DNA of 64,000 nucleotides. Source: Acidimicrobiia bacterium. GTDB taxonomy: Bacteria; Actinomycetota; Acidimicrobiia; IMCC26256; PALSA-610. The stretch covers positions 1,584,337 to 1,648,336 of the forward strand of contig JAOSJK010000001.1 of assembly GCA_027494135.1 (NCBI GenBank). Reading direction: 5' to 3'. Below the pieces are notes generated by a model, which searched no databases, was not told where the DNA came from, and was given only the letters and a program-made list of their open reading frames with translations. The position numbers were made by a program, and so were the translations under genes. Below, piece after piece: positions 1-9,379 of this stretch. Every line of letters starts with the position of its first letter. The first letter of the stretch is position 1.

Positions 1-457
1 CATCAGGATGAATCCGATGGCGACGCCGATGAGTGGCGCCAGCACGATGAAGACCCCGATCTTGCGGAGCCCGGTGAGGAGGAGGACGTGCCCTCCGCCC
101 TTGGCCACTGCCGCGCCCGCCATACCGCCGACGAGTGCATGTGAAGACGAGCTCGGCAGGCCGTACCAGAACGTGATCAGGTTCCACGCGATGGCCCCGA
201 CGAGCCCCGCGAAGATCACTCCGATCGAGAGGACATCCTGCGTCACCACGTCCTTCGCGATCGTGCTCGCGACTGCGGTTCCGGAATACCAGGAACGCAA
301 TGAAGTTGAATGCTGCCGCCCAAATGACCGCCAGGCGGGGCGAGAGCACGCGTGTGGACACCACGGTGGCGATCGAGTTCGCGGCGTCGTGGAATCCGTT
401 GACGAAGTCGAAGGCGAGCGCGACGGCGACGACGAACGCGAACGCGAGGGATTCCAC
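1..457 (-). CDS. pit: PiT-family inorganic phosphate transporter, N-terminal part
   Basis: Low-affinity phosphate permease of the inner membrane; only the first ~150 residues lie in the window. Translation from a GTG at 457 gives the family hallmark FDFVNGFHDAANSIAT followed by a second membrane block with GLPSSSSHALVGG, which is the signature of the PHO4/PiT family. The start is 7 bases after the stop of the DUF47 gene, so the two form an operon, as is usual for Pit and its PhoU-like partner. One extra base near 281-284 breaks the frame between the first and second membrane segments; I read it as a sequencing error because the protein continues perfectly in the next frame. Truncated by the window edge. 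Confidence 0.88.
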   Translation of the reverse strand, partial: MESLAFAFVVAVALAFDFVNGFHDAANSIATVVSTRVLSPRLAVIWAAAFNFIAFLVFRNRSREHDREGRGDAGCPLDRSDLRGARRGHRVEPDHVLVRPAELVFTCTRRRYGGRGSGQGRRARPPPHRAPQDRGLHRAGATHRRRHRIHPD

Positions 458-464
458 AGTCTGC

Positions 465-1085
465 TCAGGCGTGCTTGAGCGCGATGCTCTCGACGATGTC
501 GGAGATGTGCTCTATGGCATTGACCGCGGCCTCGAGCGACTCGACCACGTCTTTCCACTTGAGCACGTCGAACGCGTCGTAGTCGCCGGAGAAGAGGTGC
601 GCCACGGACCGGCGGTAGATGCTGTCGGCCGCGCTCTCGAGCTCGTCGATCGCGGCGAGATCGTGCTCGAGTCCACGCAGACGAGGAAGCTTCGAGATGA
701 GCGAGACCGTCGACTCCGCGGCCCGGACGAGGATGTCGCCCATCTCCTCCATGTCGGGAAGCGGTGCCGTCACGTTGTGGAGCAGCAGGAGGTCGCAGGC
801 GGCCTGCATGTCGTCGACGACGTCGTCGAGCATCTCCGTCAGGGCATGGATGTCTTCACGGTCGAAGGGCGTGACGAAAGACGAGTTGAGACGCCCGAGA
901 ATCGTCGAGGTGAGCTCGTCACCGCGCTTCTCGCACTCCGCGACGAGTGTCTGCTTGGCTTCGAGATCTGTGAGGTCGCCGATCACCGAGCGCAACCTGC
1001 GCGCGCACTCCGCGACGTTCTCGGCGGCGGCGTCGAAGAGAGGGAAGAACCCCTCGTCGCGGGGGAGCAGCCGGAATCTGACCAC
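465..1085 (-). CDS. DUF47 / PhoU-like Pit accessory protein
   Basis: A 206-residue, helix-rich, acidic soluble protein with the DUF47 (PhoU-like) pattern, including FVTPFDREDIHAL, the conserved Asp/Glu cluster that binds metal in PhoU-like bundles. These proteins act beside Pit phosphate permeases and are thought to modulate transport or phosphate signalling; that role is family knowledge, not shown here. The GTG start at 1085 has a clear GGAGGT ribosome site just upstream. It lies directly upstream of pit on the same strand and is divergent from the histidine kinase gene at 1183, an arrangement that suggests joint phosphate control. Confidence 0.88.
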   Translation of the reverse strand: MVRFRLLPRDEGFFPLFDAAAENVAECARRLRSVIGDLTDLEAKQTLVAECEKRGDELTSTILGRLNSSFVTPFDREDIHALTEMLDDVVDDMQAACDLLLLHNVTAPLPDMEEMGDILVRAAESTVSLISKLPRLRGLEHDLAAIDELESAADSIYRRSVAHLFSGDYDAFDVLKWKDVVESLEAAVNAIEHISDIVESIALKHA

Positions 1086-1182
1086 GGGACCTCCGAGTCG
1101 GGTGAGCGCGTGGAAGTCTCCCCGACACGCCGCCCGGACTCAACTCGGACCGGCGCCGCTGCACCTAGCCTCGGGAGGTGAC

Positions 1183-2489
1183 ATGAGCCCGTCGATGCTC
1201 TGGGGCACTCTGGTGGCCACAGTCGTCGTGACCGTCGTGGCGCTCCTCGTGATGTCGAGCGGACGCAGACGCGACCAGCGGTCGGTCGGCGTCGTGGCGG
1301 ACCGGCTGGCCGGCGTCGTGTCGGAGCCGTCCACCGCCGGCTCGAAGGAGGCCATCTCCGGGCTCGAACGCTCGGCGAGGGCCGTTCTCGGGCGGCTCGA
1401 CGAAGCCGAGGCGGTGGGGGGGCTGCTCAGGGCCGCCCTCGACGGCGTGCCCGAGGCCGTCGTGGTCTCGAGGGCGTCGGGGGAGATCGTGCTGCGCAAC
1501 CGCGCCGCGGTGGCCATCAGCGGCGACGGGGCATCAGGAGCTCTGGTCGACGAAGCCATCGAATCGGCGCTCGCGGATGCTCGCAGCGGCGAGGTGGTCG
1601 CCCGGGAGCTGAGCCTCTACGGTCCGCCGAGAAGGGAGCTCTTCCTGAGCGCATACCGCTTGCAGCCTGTGGAGGAGGGCGCCGGCGCCCTCGTCATCGT
1701 CGAGGACGTATCGAGTGCCCGGCGCGTCGACAGCGTGCGCCGCGACTTCGTCGCCAATGTGAGCCACGAGCTCCGTACGCCGATCGGCGCTGTCGTGCTC
1801 CTGGGCGAGACGATCGCCGGCGCGGAGGAAGCGGCGGTGAGGGAGCGTCTCGCCGAGCGCATCGTGAAGGAGGCGGAGCGCCTCGGTCGGATCGTCGACG
1901 ACCTCCTCGACCTGAGTGCCATAGAGGCCGACGCGACGCCGAGTCGAGATCCGGTCCCGGTCCGCGAGATCGTCTCGGAAGCGGCGGAGCTGGTTCGGGG
2001 GGTGGCGGACGCCGCGGGAACCACGATCGGCGTCACCGACTCGGCTCCGGGTGTCACCGTCGCCGGCGACCGGCGCCGGTTGGTCGGTGCGCTTGCGAAC
2101 CTCCTGGAGAATGCCGTCAAGTACTCGGACAGCGGCTCGCAGGTAGAGGTGTCGGTCGCCGCCGGAGACGGAACGGTCTCGATCGCCGTGAGCGATCAGG
2201 GATACGGGATCCCCAGCCGTCACCTCGAGCGGGTCTTCGAGCGGTTCTACCGCGTAGACCGTGCCAGGAGCCGCGAAAGCGGGGGACAGGCCTCGGACTC
2301 TCGATCGTGCGGCACGCGGTCCGCGCCCATGGCGGTGAGGTGACCGTCGAGTCGCGCGAGGGCGAAGGGTCGCGGTTCTGTGTTGTGCTCCCCATACTCG
2401 CAACCGGCGGCGCGGAAGCGGATGCGCGTCGTCAGAGGGACGTGCGAATCGATCCGGACGGCGACGACCGGCAGTCGGGAGGAGAGTGA
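1183..2489 (+). CDS. SenX3/PhoR-like sensor histidine kinase (frameshifted)
   Basis: Membrane sensor kinase, ~435 residues. One membrane helix lies at about residues 5-24, followed by a PAS-like region, the HisKA dimerisation segment with NVSHELRTP (phospho-His about residue 194), and the HATPase domain with N-box [10 protein letters not shown] (about 305) and DQGYGIP. A missing G in the run at about 2280-2285 pushes translation into an early stop at 2341; the G2 box [13 protein letters not shown] and the rest of the ATPase domain continue in the next frame to 2489. A strong GGGAGGTGAC ribosome site precedes the ATG. The stop overlaps the ATG of the response regulator (TGATG). With pit and DUF47 divergent, the SenX3 type of phosphate sensor is the best match; ligand not shown by sequence. 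Confidence 0.87.
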
Positions 2490-3190
2490 TGTCAGGCCCG
2501 CCCCTCGTGTTGGTGGTAGACGACGAGCAGTCGTACCGTGACGCGCTGAGCATCGCGCTCGAGAGCGAAGGCTTCGCGGTCGTAACGGCATCCGACGGCG
2601 CTCAGGCGCTCGAGGTCTTCGACGCGACCGACCCGGCCGTCGTGCTGCTCGACGTGATGCTCCCGAACGTGTCGGGCATCGATGTCTGCCGGGAGATCCG
2701 GGCACGTTCACGCGTGCCCATCATCATGGTCACGGCGAGGGCGGGTGAGATCGACGCGGTCGTGGGACTCGAAGTGGGCGCCGACGACTACGTGACGAAG
2801 CCGTTCCGCCTGCGCGAGCTGGTTGCCCGCGTGCGGGCCGCGCTCAGGCGCGCACCGGTCGAGAGCGATCCGGCTGCGCAGAGCCGTGAGGTGATCGAGG
2901 TGGGCGACGTCCGCATGGACACGGGTCGACACGAGGCCTTCGTGCGAGAGGAGGCAGTGTCGTTACCGCTCAAGGAGTTCGAGCTCCTCGAGCTGCTTCT
3001 CGAGAACGCGGGGAGGGTCCTGACCCGAGACGTGCTGATCGACAGGGTGTGGGGGCCGAACTACTTCGGCGACACCAAGACGCTCGACGTGCACATCAAG
3101 CGTCTTCGGTCGAAGGTGGAGCCGGATCCGGCGAAGCCGTGCCGCATCGTCACCGTGCGCGGCGTCGGCTACCGCTACGAGGCGTCGTAG
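2489..3190 (+). CDS. OmpR/RegX3-like response regulator
   Basis: A 233-residue cytoplasmic transcription factor partnered with the kinase just upstream. The receiver domain (1-~120) has the acidic pair DDE at 11-13, the phospho-acceptor Asp in LLDVMLP (about 55) and the conserved Lys in TKPF. The C-terminal winged-helix DNA-binding domain ends with KTLDVHIKRLRSKVE and the typical VRGVGYRYE. Start: a GTG at 2486 is also in frame, but the ATG at 2489 sits in a TGATG overlap with the kinase stop, which implies translational coupling. Expected to control phosphate-starvation genes, by analogy with RegX3/PhoP; no Pho-box-like repeats were identified with confidence here. Confidence 0.9.
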   Translation: MSGPPLVLVVDDEQSYRDALSIALESEGFAVVTASDGAQALEVFDATDPAVVLLDVMLPNVSGIDVCREIRARSRVPIIMVTARAGEIDAVVGLEVGADDYVTKPFRLRELVARVRAALRRAPVESDPAAQSREVIEVGDVRMDTGRHEAFVREEAVSLPLKEFELLELLLENAGRVLTRDVLIDRVWGPNYFGDTKTLDVHIKRLRSKVEPDPAKPCRIVTVRGVGYRYEAS

Positions 3191-3202
3191 CGGTAGCCGA
3201 CT

Positions 3203-3240
3203 CCGGCCCGTGCCGGCGTCACCTCCGGCGCTTGCGCCGG
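3203..3240. terminator. GC hairpins between convergent genes
   Basis: Two short perfect hairpins lie between the regulator stop (3190) and the end of the convergent small gene: CCGGC/GCCGG at 3203-3216 and CCGGCGC/GCGCCGG at 3225-3240. Neither has a T tract, and the second falls inside the 3' end of the small gene, so a terminator role is a guess from position. Confidence 0.3.
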
Positions 3241-3461
3241 GGGAGGAGGTCGTCGTCGAAGGCCGGCGCCGGCTCCCCGGAGGCCTCGGCAACATCCGGC
3301 CCCGGGTCGGGCGGAGCCGGCGAGGAGGACACCGAGCCTGTGGCCTCGGCCGGAGCCGCGGCGACAGGCTTCGGGAGGGTGGGCTCACCAGGGGCCCCGC
3401 CGCCGGCCGACTCGTCGTCAGGGCCGTCGCCGTCGCCCATGAGCTCGGAGAAACGCACCAT
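3219..3461 (-). CDS. Small acidic Pro/Ala-rich protein of unknown function
   Basis: About 80 residues, beginning MVRFSELMGDGDGPDDE, with a disordered acidic Pro/Ala-rich body and a basic C-terminal tail ending RRKRRR. The ATG at 3461 is chosen because GGGAGG precedes it by about six bases; a GTG at 3479 is in frame but lacks a ribosome site. No known domain is visible. It follows a possible 35-residue ORF by 14 bases on the same strand. The two could be one gene split by an indel, since they are in different frames and both look unstructured. Confidence 0.5.
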   Translation of the reverse strand: MVRFSELMGDGDGPDDESAGGGAPGEPTLPKPVAAAPAEATGSVSSSPAPPDPGPDVAEASGEPAPAFDDDLLPRRKRRR

Positions 3462-3475
3462 CGATGCCTCCCACT

Positions 3476-3583
3476 TCACGCGATTCGGGCAGGCGCGGCG
3501 TCGTGACGGGCCGTGACACGGGTCGCGCCGGGTTCGGGGGAGGAGTTCATCTCGGCGACTGTGCGTCCTGCCCCGTCTTCCAT
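3476..3583 (-). CDS. Possible 35-residue small protein
   Basis: A short ORF starting MEDGAGRTVAEM with an unusually strong ribosome site (AGGAGGAG five bases before ATG 3583). It ends 14 bases before the start of the next small gene. No domain recognised. It may be a genuine small protein, or the N-terminus of the downstream protein separated by a sequencing indel. Confidence 0.35.
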   Translation of the reverse strand: MEDGAGRTVAEMNSSPEPGATRVTARHDAAPARIA

Positions 3584-3614
3584 GCGACTCCTCCTGACCG
3601 CTGTGCCGAACGCT

Positions 3615-4163
3615 TCACCGAACGCTGTGTCGCGCGCTGCTGTCGCGTGAGTCTACGGCCGCGAGCGGCACGGGCGACACGAGGATCCGCCGGGACCTCA
3701 GCCGGACGGGGGGCGGCACGTAGCGGGCCGGGGGCGGGCAGGAGGCGCCCGCCTCGACGATCCAGATCGATCCCTTCTGGCACCGCGGTTCCGGCCCGAG
3801 ATCGATCCCGGTCGACGCGAGCTCCTCCAGGAGCATCGGAATGACGTCGCCGTGACTGCACAGGACGGCTTCCTCGGCGGCGACGGCGTCGGCCAGCGCG
3901 AGGACGTCGGGGAGCGGGGCACCCTCGGCGAGAGCGACAGCCTCCTCGACGCGCAGCCCGTGCGGCTCGGCAACAAGGGCGGCGGTCTCGACGCATCTCG
4001 CGTAAGGGCTGCTCAGGATCCGAGTGATGGGGAGATCCGCCAGCGCCTCCGAGATCAGGACCGCCTGCCGGCGACCGGCCCCGGACAGCGGGCGGAGGCG
4101 GTCGTCGCCGGACCACGATGATCTGGATCCGGCCTTCGCGTGGCGTAGCAGGTAGAGGGTCAT
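3615..4163 (-). CDS. SixA-like histidine phosphatase
   Basis: Histidine-phosphatase superfamily protein (182 residues). The catalytic RHG-type motif appears as LLRHAKAG at residues 5-12, the second conserved Arg in SSPYARCVETA, and the catalytic His as CSHGDVIP about residue 103. RHAKAG is typical of SixA phosphohistidine phosphatases. Its ATG overlaps the Nudix stop by four bases (ATGA), so the two are translationally coupled. In mycobacterial MutT1 a Nudix domain and a histidine-phosphatase domain form one chain; here the same pair is encoded by two overlapping genes behind ppk. The last ~35 residues are Arg-rich and may reflect a 3' frame error. Confidence 0.8.
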   Translation of the reverse strand: MTLYLLRHAKAGSRSSWSGDDRLRPLSGAGRRQAVLISEALADLPITRILSSPYARCVETAALVAEPHGLRVEEAVALAEGAPLPDVLALADAVAAEEAVLCSHGDVIPMLLEELASTGIDLGPEPRCQKGSIWIVEAGASCPPPARYVPPPVRLRSRRILVSPVPLAAVDSRDSSARHSVR

Positions 4164-4546
4164 GGTCGCCCCAGCGCAGTGAGCAGCGCACGGTCGTGCT
4201 CGTAGGTGAGCAGCGACGCCGCCTCGTCGAGCGGCAGCCAGCGGGCCACGTCGACTTCATCTGAAGGGACCAGGTCCGCCTCGGCGACGACTCGCATCCG
4301 CCAGTAGCGCACCCGCTTGGGGCGTCCTCTGTGGTCCATGTACCGGACGGTGGCGAGCTCCTCGAGAGGCTCGGCCGTCACAGCGGTCTCCTCCTCCACC
4401 TCGCGAACGGCGGCGTCCATGTCGGTCTCGCCCTCGTCTACCTTGCCCTTGGGGAGGCTCCAGTCGTCGTAGCGGGGCCTGTGCACGACGAGAACCTCGG
4501 CGGCGTCTCCCGAGCCTCGGATGACCACCCCGCCCGCAGCGAGCAC
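4160..4546 (-). CDS. Nudix hydrolase, MutT-like
   Basis: A 128-residue Nudix hydrolase. The Nudix box GKVDEGE...REVEEETA is complete and supplies the Glu residues that bind Mg2+. The sequence HRPRYDDWSLPKGK is typical of MutT1/diadenosine-polyphosphate type enzymes that hydrolyse 8-oxo-dGTP or nucleoside polyphosphates. It lies 28 bases downstream of ppk and overlaps the phosphatase gene, making a ppk-nudix-phosphatase operon concerned with nucleotide or polyphosphate turnover. The substrate cannot be fixed from sequence. Confidence 0.85.
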   Translation of the reverse strand: MLAAGGVVIRGSGDAAEVLVVHRPRYDDWSLPKGKVDEGETDMDAAVREVEEETAVTAEPLEELATVRYMDHRGRPKRVRYWRMRVVAEADLVPSDEVDVARWLPLDEAASLLTYEHDRALLTALGRP

Positions 4547-4574
4547 CGTCGCGGGGCGGGATCTCCCGTGTTCG

Positions 4575-6637
4575 TCAATCCACGCTCGCGGTCCGAGCCA
4601 GAGCGAGCTCCTGGAGACGCGCGTGGGTGTCGGTTCCCTCGACGGTCGGCGCCTTGTTCCAGATACCGTCGGGGGCGAGCGTCCAGGCGAGGACGTCGTC
4701 GGCGAGGTTGACGGCGAGGATCTCGTCGAGCCGCGACTGGATGCGCGGGTCGGTGATCCGCAGAGCGACCTCGACGCGACGATCGAGGTTCCGGGGCATG
4801 AGATCCGCGGAGCCGATCAAGTAGACGGCCGCGCCGGGCTCGCCGAATCGGAAGATCCGGGAGTGCTCGAGGTAGCGGCCGAGGATCGAGCGGACCCGGA
4901 TCCGCTCGGAGACGCCCCGGAGCCCTGGTCGGGCGCAGCAGATCCCGCGCACGACGAGGTCGATCTCGGCGCCGGCCGTCGAGGCGGCGTACAGGGCGTC
5001 GATCGTGGCCTGGTCGACAAGGGAGTTCATCTTCATGGTGATGCGGCCGCCGGGGTGCGCCTGTCCCGCTATCAGGTCGTTGAACGCGGGCCGCAGCTGT
5101 GTCGGGGCGACGATGATCCGCCGGTAGTCGGCCTGGTGGCTGTACCCGGTCAGGTGGTTGAAGAGCTCCGTGAGGTCGGCACCGAGCTCCGGATCTGCGG
5201 AGAGAACGCCGACGTCCTCGTAGGTCGTGGCCGTCTTCGGGTTGTAGTTGCCGGTCCCCAGGTGGCAGTACCGGCGCAGGCCGTCCGGTTCCTGGCGCAC
5301 TACGAGGAGCGTCTTGCCATGGGTCTTGAGCCCGACGAACCCGTAGACGACATGAACGCCGGCCTCCTCAAGGATGCGGGCCCTCTCGATGTTCGCCTGC
5401 TCGTCGAATCGGGCCTTGAGCTCGACCAGGGCGACGACCTGCTTGCCGTCCTGAGCGGCCTTGACCAGGGAGCGCACGATCCCCTCCTCGTCGCCCCCGG
5501 TGCGGTAGAGCGTCTGCTTGATCGCGAGCACGTTCGGATCAGCGGCTGCCTGAGCGGTGAACGCCTCGACGGTGTTGGCGAACGAGTCGTAGGGGTGGTG
5601 GACGAAGATGTCGCCGGCGTGCAGCGCGCGGAAGAAGTCGGCATCCTCTGCCGCCAGGCGAGGCGGTGTCCGCCCGGCCCAGGACGCGTACTTGAGCTCG
5701 GGGCGGAGCAGTGCGTAGATGTCCCAGAGGCCACCGAGGTCGAGGGGGCCGTCGATCACGTAGACGTCGGAGGCCGAGAGCTCGAGCTCTCGGCACAGAA
5801 GCTCGAGGACCGGCGATGGCATCGTCGCGTCGACCTCGAGACGGATCTCCAGCCCGAAGCGTGATCGCTGCCTGAGCACGCTCTCCATCGCCGCGAGGAG
5901 GTCTTCGGACTCGTCGGAGAGCTCGATATCGGCGTCGCGCGTCACGCGGAACGGGTGGTGCGTGAGGATCTCCATCCCCGGGAAGAGGGATCCCAGGTGC
6001 GCGGCTATCACCTGTTCGAGCGGGACGAAGCGCTCGCCGTCGGGCATGGCGACGAAGCGCGGGAGCACTGGGGGGACCTTCACACGGGCGAAGCGCTCTT
6101 CACCGGTCGACGCGTTGCGCACGGCCACGGCGAGGTTGAGTGAGAGATTGGAGATGTACGGGAAAGGGTGCGCGGGGTCGACGGCGAGTGGCGTCAGAAC
6201 CGAGAAGATCTGCTCCTCGAAGACCTCCGAGACGTGTGCCTTGTCGTCGTCGTCCAGGTCCGACCAGGCGACGAACCTGATGCCGGCTTCTTCGAGGCAG
6301 GGGACGACCTCCTTGGTGAAGACCGCGGCCTGACGCGCTACGAGCTCCTCGGCACGATCTCGAATCGCCCGTAGCTGCTCCGCCGGACCGAGGCCGCTCG
6401 GGGAGCTCCCCGGACCCCGGCGAGCATCTGCTCCCTGAGAGCCGAGACCCGGACCTGGAAGAACTCGTCGAGGTTCTGGCTGAAGATCGCGCAGAACTTC
6501 ACCCGCTCGAGCAGCGGGAGCGAGGCGTCCTCGGCGAGGGCAAGCACCCTCGCGTTGAAGTCGAGCCACGACAGCTCGCGTTCGAGGTACAGCTCCTCCG
6601 GGCCGAGACTCGTCACGGCTTCGTCGTCGGGGCTCAT
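4575..6637 (-). CDS. ppk1: Polyphosphate kinase 1 (one frameshift)
   Basis: Makes inorganic polyphosphate from ATP and back. About 687 residues, the normal PPK1 length. It begins MSPDDEAV and soon has [16 protein letters not shown], the PPK N-terminal signature. The autophosphorylated His is in [18 protein letters not shown] (about residue 457), and a second active-site block ends [15 protein letters not shown] missing G in the run at about 6409-6412 separates the first ~75 residues from the main frame; the joint reads [16 protein letters not shown] when repaired. The start at 6637 is supported by a TACCAT element seven bases upstream. Longer in-frame extension upstream runs antisense to the permease and is not real. 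Confidence 0.93.
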
Positions 6638-6644
6638 GGCGGCA

Positions 6645-6650
6645 ATGGTA
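6645..6650 (-). promoter_or_regulatory. Putative leaderless promoter of ppk1 (-10 TACCAT)
   Basis: TACCAT on the minus strand, ending seven bases before the ATG. This spacing would put the transcription start at or next to the start codon. No Shine-Dalgarno sequence precedes this gene, in agreement with a leaderless message. The same spacing recurs at 10,566, 12,851 and 18,629. Confidence 0.45.
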
Positions 6651-6776
6651 GGTGGGCCACGGGGGGGCCGTCCCGGGCCGTTGTGCCCGTTGCGGCGGCG
6701 ATAACCTGCGAGAACGGACCCGAAGACGCTCAGCTCCACCACCTCGCCGTTCGCCCGCCTCGCCCTCGCCTACGCC

Positions 6777-8035
6777 GTGGGCATCTGCGGCGATCTCTTT
6801 GTCACCGTTGCCCTGGCGGACTCGCTCTTCTTCTCCATAGGCGTCGATGCGGCGCGGCCCAGGGTGCTGCTGTACCTCGTGTTCACGATGGCGCCCTTCG
6901 CCGTCGTCGCACCCGTCCTGGGCCCGTTCCTCGACCGGACGCGCGGCGGGCGTCGCATGCTCATCGCGATTGCGGCAGCCGCGAGGGCGGTGCTCTGCCT
7001 CCTGATGGCGGCGTACATAGACGACTTCATGCTCTACCCGCTCACCTTCGGTGCACTGGTCGCGTCGAAGGGGCAGAGCGTCGCAAAGAGCGCGTTGGTG
7101 CCGGCGGTCGTAGACAACGAGTCGGAGCTGGTCTCGGCGAACTCGCGCCTGGCCCTGATCGCTGTGCTCGCCGGCGCCGTCGGAGCGCTTCCGGCGACGC
7201 TGATCCTGAAGCTGGGCGGCGGGGAGTGGGTGCTCCGCGTCGCAGCGGTGATATTCGTGATGGCGACGATCCTCGCCGTCGCGATCCCCAAGGCCGAGCA
7301 CGTAGGTCGCGAGGAGACGGCCGCCGACCGGCGCATCCTGCACGCTCCCAGCATCGTCGTGGCCGGCTCGGCGATGGGGTTCTTCCGCGGCGTCGTCGGG
7401 TTCATGACGTTCTTCGCGGCGTTCGTCCTCAAGCGGCAGGGCGAGCCGGCCTGGGTGTTCGGACTCGTGATAGCGGCGAGCGCCTTCGGCAACGGCGTCG
7501 GCGTGCTCCTGGCGCCGCTGCTGCGGCGCAGGGTCAGGGAGGAGTGGATCCTGGCGGGGTCGCTCCTGGCAGCGGCGGGACTCCTGGTGTTCGCCGCTCG
7601 GGGCTACGGGAGGCCCGCTCTGACCGTCGCGGCCGCCGCGGTTGCCGCTGGGGCGTCGTGCGGACGTCTGGCGTTCGACAGCCTCGTCCAGCGCGACGCG
7701 CACGAAGCGGCGCGTGGTCGGGCCTTCGCCAGGTTCGAGACTCGCTTCCAGCTCGTGTGGGTCGCGGGCGCGGTCGTCGCGGTGGCGATGCCGAGCGAGG
7801 GAGGTTGGGGCTGTTCCTGGTGGCGCTGGTGCTCCTCTTCGCGGGGTTCACGTACCTGGGTGCCGTCTACCGCCCCGGTGGGCCGGCGCACCACGAACGG
7901 CCGGAGGAGGTTCCGTCGCCCGCGCCGGACACCCATGCGACCGACCCGCGACGCCTGCGCGGAGCCCATCTGAGGCGTGACCGCCCGGCGCGCCGCCACG
8001 GGACATCCGACCCGCCACCGCGCTCGCTCCCCTGA
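6777..8035 (+). CDS. MFS permease (frameshifted, start uncertain)
   Basis: Major-facilitator-type membrane protein with about twelve hydrophobic segments and the loop GPFLDRTRGGRR between helices 2 and 3, a variant of the MFS GxLaDrxGrr motif. Substrate unknown. A missing base near 7791 shifts the frame; the last membrane helix (RLGLFLVALVLLFAGFTYL) continues in the next frame and ends at 8035. The GTG at 6777 is the only usual start in frame, but the hydrophobic first helix begins about a dozen residues earlier, so the true start may lie upstream behind another error. Divergent from ppk1. The 3' tail is hydrophilic and Pro/Arg-rich and may itself be out of frame. Confidence 0.78.
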
Positions 8036-8098
8036 CGGCCGATGCGGCAGCCTCGAATACCGGCCGCCGTGCCCGCCGATAAACGCTAGACATGTCGT

Positions 8099-9337
8099 GT
8101 GGCGTGGGATCTGAGGCCGGTGGCCGCCGAGGAGGTTCTCGCCCTGGTCGAGGCCGACCGGAGGGCGTTCCACGCCGCGCCGCGTCCGGAGGGCCGGCGC
8201 GATCCCAACGGCTGGGACCTGGCCGAGCTCGACCGGACTCTCGCCGCCGTCGAGGACGGCGAGATGGTCGGTGTGGGTCGCATCTACTCCTTCGATCTGG
8301 TGGTGCCAGGCGGTGCGCGCGTTCCAGTGGGCGGTGTCTCGTGGATCGGAGTCATCCCCACACACCGCCGGCGAGGGATCCTCAGCGCGATCATGCGGAG
8401 GCAGATCGCCGACGCCACCGAGCGCGGAGAGCCGATGCTGGTGCTGACGGCGTCGGAAGGCGGCATCTATCGCCGGTACGGCTACGGAGTCGCGACGTGG
8501 TCGACAGCGGTCTCGCTCGACGCCACGCGTTCCGAGTTCCTGCGCGAGGTCGAAACGGGAGGGCGGCTCCGTCTCGTCGACGAGGCAGAGGCCGCCGAGA
8601 AGCTCCCGATGATCTACGAGGGCGCGCGCGTGCAGCAGGTCGGGTCGCTGTCACGACCGGATGAGTGGTGGGCATGCGAGCTCTTCGATCTTCCCATCGA
8701 CGCGAACGCCGATTCGGGAGCGCGGTTCTACGTGCTCCACGAGTCGGCGACCGGCGAGCCCGACGGCTACGTCGCATACGCGGTCGACGGGACGTGGCAG
8801 CACGGGAACCCGCAGAAGGCAGCGAGAGTGCGCGACATGGCAGCCCTGGATCCGGGTGTCCGGGCGCGGCTCTGGCGGTACGTCTGCGACCTCGACCTGG
8901 TCACCAGGGTCGAGTCGTTCACCACCCCGGTCGACGATCCGCTCAGGTGGCTCCTGGTCGATTCGCGACAGCTGAGCAGGTCGTGCACGAACGACTGGCT
9001 CTGGGTCCGGCTCCTCGACGTCTCCGCGGCGCTGGCGGCGCGGAGGTACGCAGCAGAGGGAAGGCTCACCTTCGAGGTGGTGGATCATCTGCACACGGAC
9101 CTCGCCGGTCGGTACTTGCTCGAAGGCGGGCCCGAGGGAGCGGCGTGCGTCCGCACCGATCGGGATCCCGATCTGGTCCTGGGGGTGCAGGAGCTCGGCG
9201 CGGCCTACCTCGGTGGCGTCGGCTTCTCGACGCTCGCGCGAGCCGGTCTGGTCGATGAAGCGACCCCCGGTTCGCTGGCCCTGGCCGACCTGATGTTCGC
9301 GTCGAGCCCGCTTCCTTACTGCGGGACCTGGTTCTAG
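8099..9337 (+). CDS. Eis-like GNAT N-acetyltransferase
   Basis: A 412-residue GCN5-related acetyltransferase of the Eis (enhanced intracellular survival) type. The acetyl-CoA loop is VIPTHRRRGILSAIM (about residues 87-101), and GGIYRRYGYG at about 121-130 matches the segment carrying the catalytic Tyr of Eis. The protein ends in Phe (YCGTWF); in Eis the C-terminal Phe carboxylate is the general base, so this ending is meaningful. The C-terminal third has the sterol-carrier-like fold region usual in the family. Eis enzymes acetylate amines such as aminoglycosides; the natural substrate here is unknown. GTG start at 8099, with TAGACA six bases upstream suggesting a leaderless message. Confidence 0.87.
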   Translation: MAWDLRPVAAEEVLALVEADRRAFHAAPRPEGRRDPNGWDLAELDRTLAAVEDGEMVGVGRIYSFDLVVPGGARVPVGGVSWIGVIPTHRRRGILSAIMRRQIADATERGEPMLVLTASEGGIYRRYGYGVATWSTAVSLDATRSEFLREVETGGRLRLVDEAEAAEKLPMIYEGARVQQVGSLSRPDEWWACELFDLPIDANADSGARFYVLHESATGEPDGYVAYAVDGTWQHGNPQKAARVRDMAALDPGVRARLWRYVCDLDLVTRVESFTTPVDDPLRWLLVDSRQLSRSCTNDWLWVRLLDVSAALAARRYAAEGRLTFEVVDHLHTDLAGRYLLEGGPEGAACVRTDRDPDLVLGVQELGAAYLGGVGFSTLARAGLVDEATPGSLALADLMFASSPLPYCGTWF

Positions 9338-9379
9338 GGCACGCCCCGCGCCTCGGCGGCGGGGGTCAGCCGTCGAGGT

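Noticed and set aside
6638..7703. In-frame upstream extension of polyphosphate kinase to a 1,042-residue protein
   Set aside because: The extension is charged low-complexity sequence running antisense to a clear membrane permease; the PPK N-terminus is found in the neighbouring frame with a proper start at 6637.
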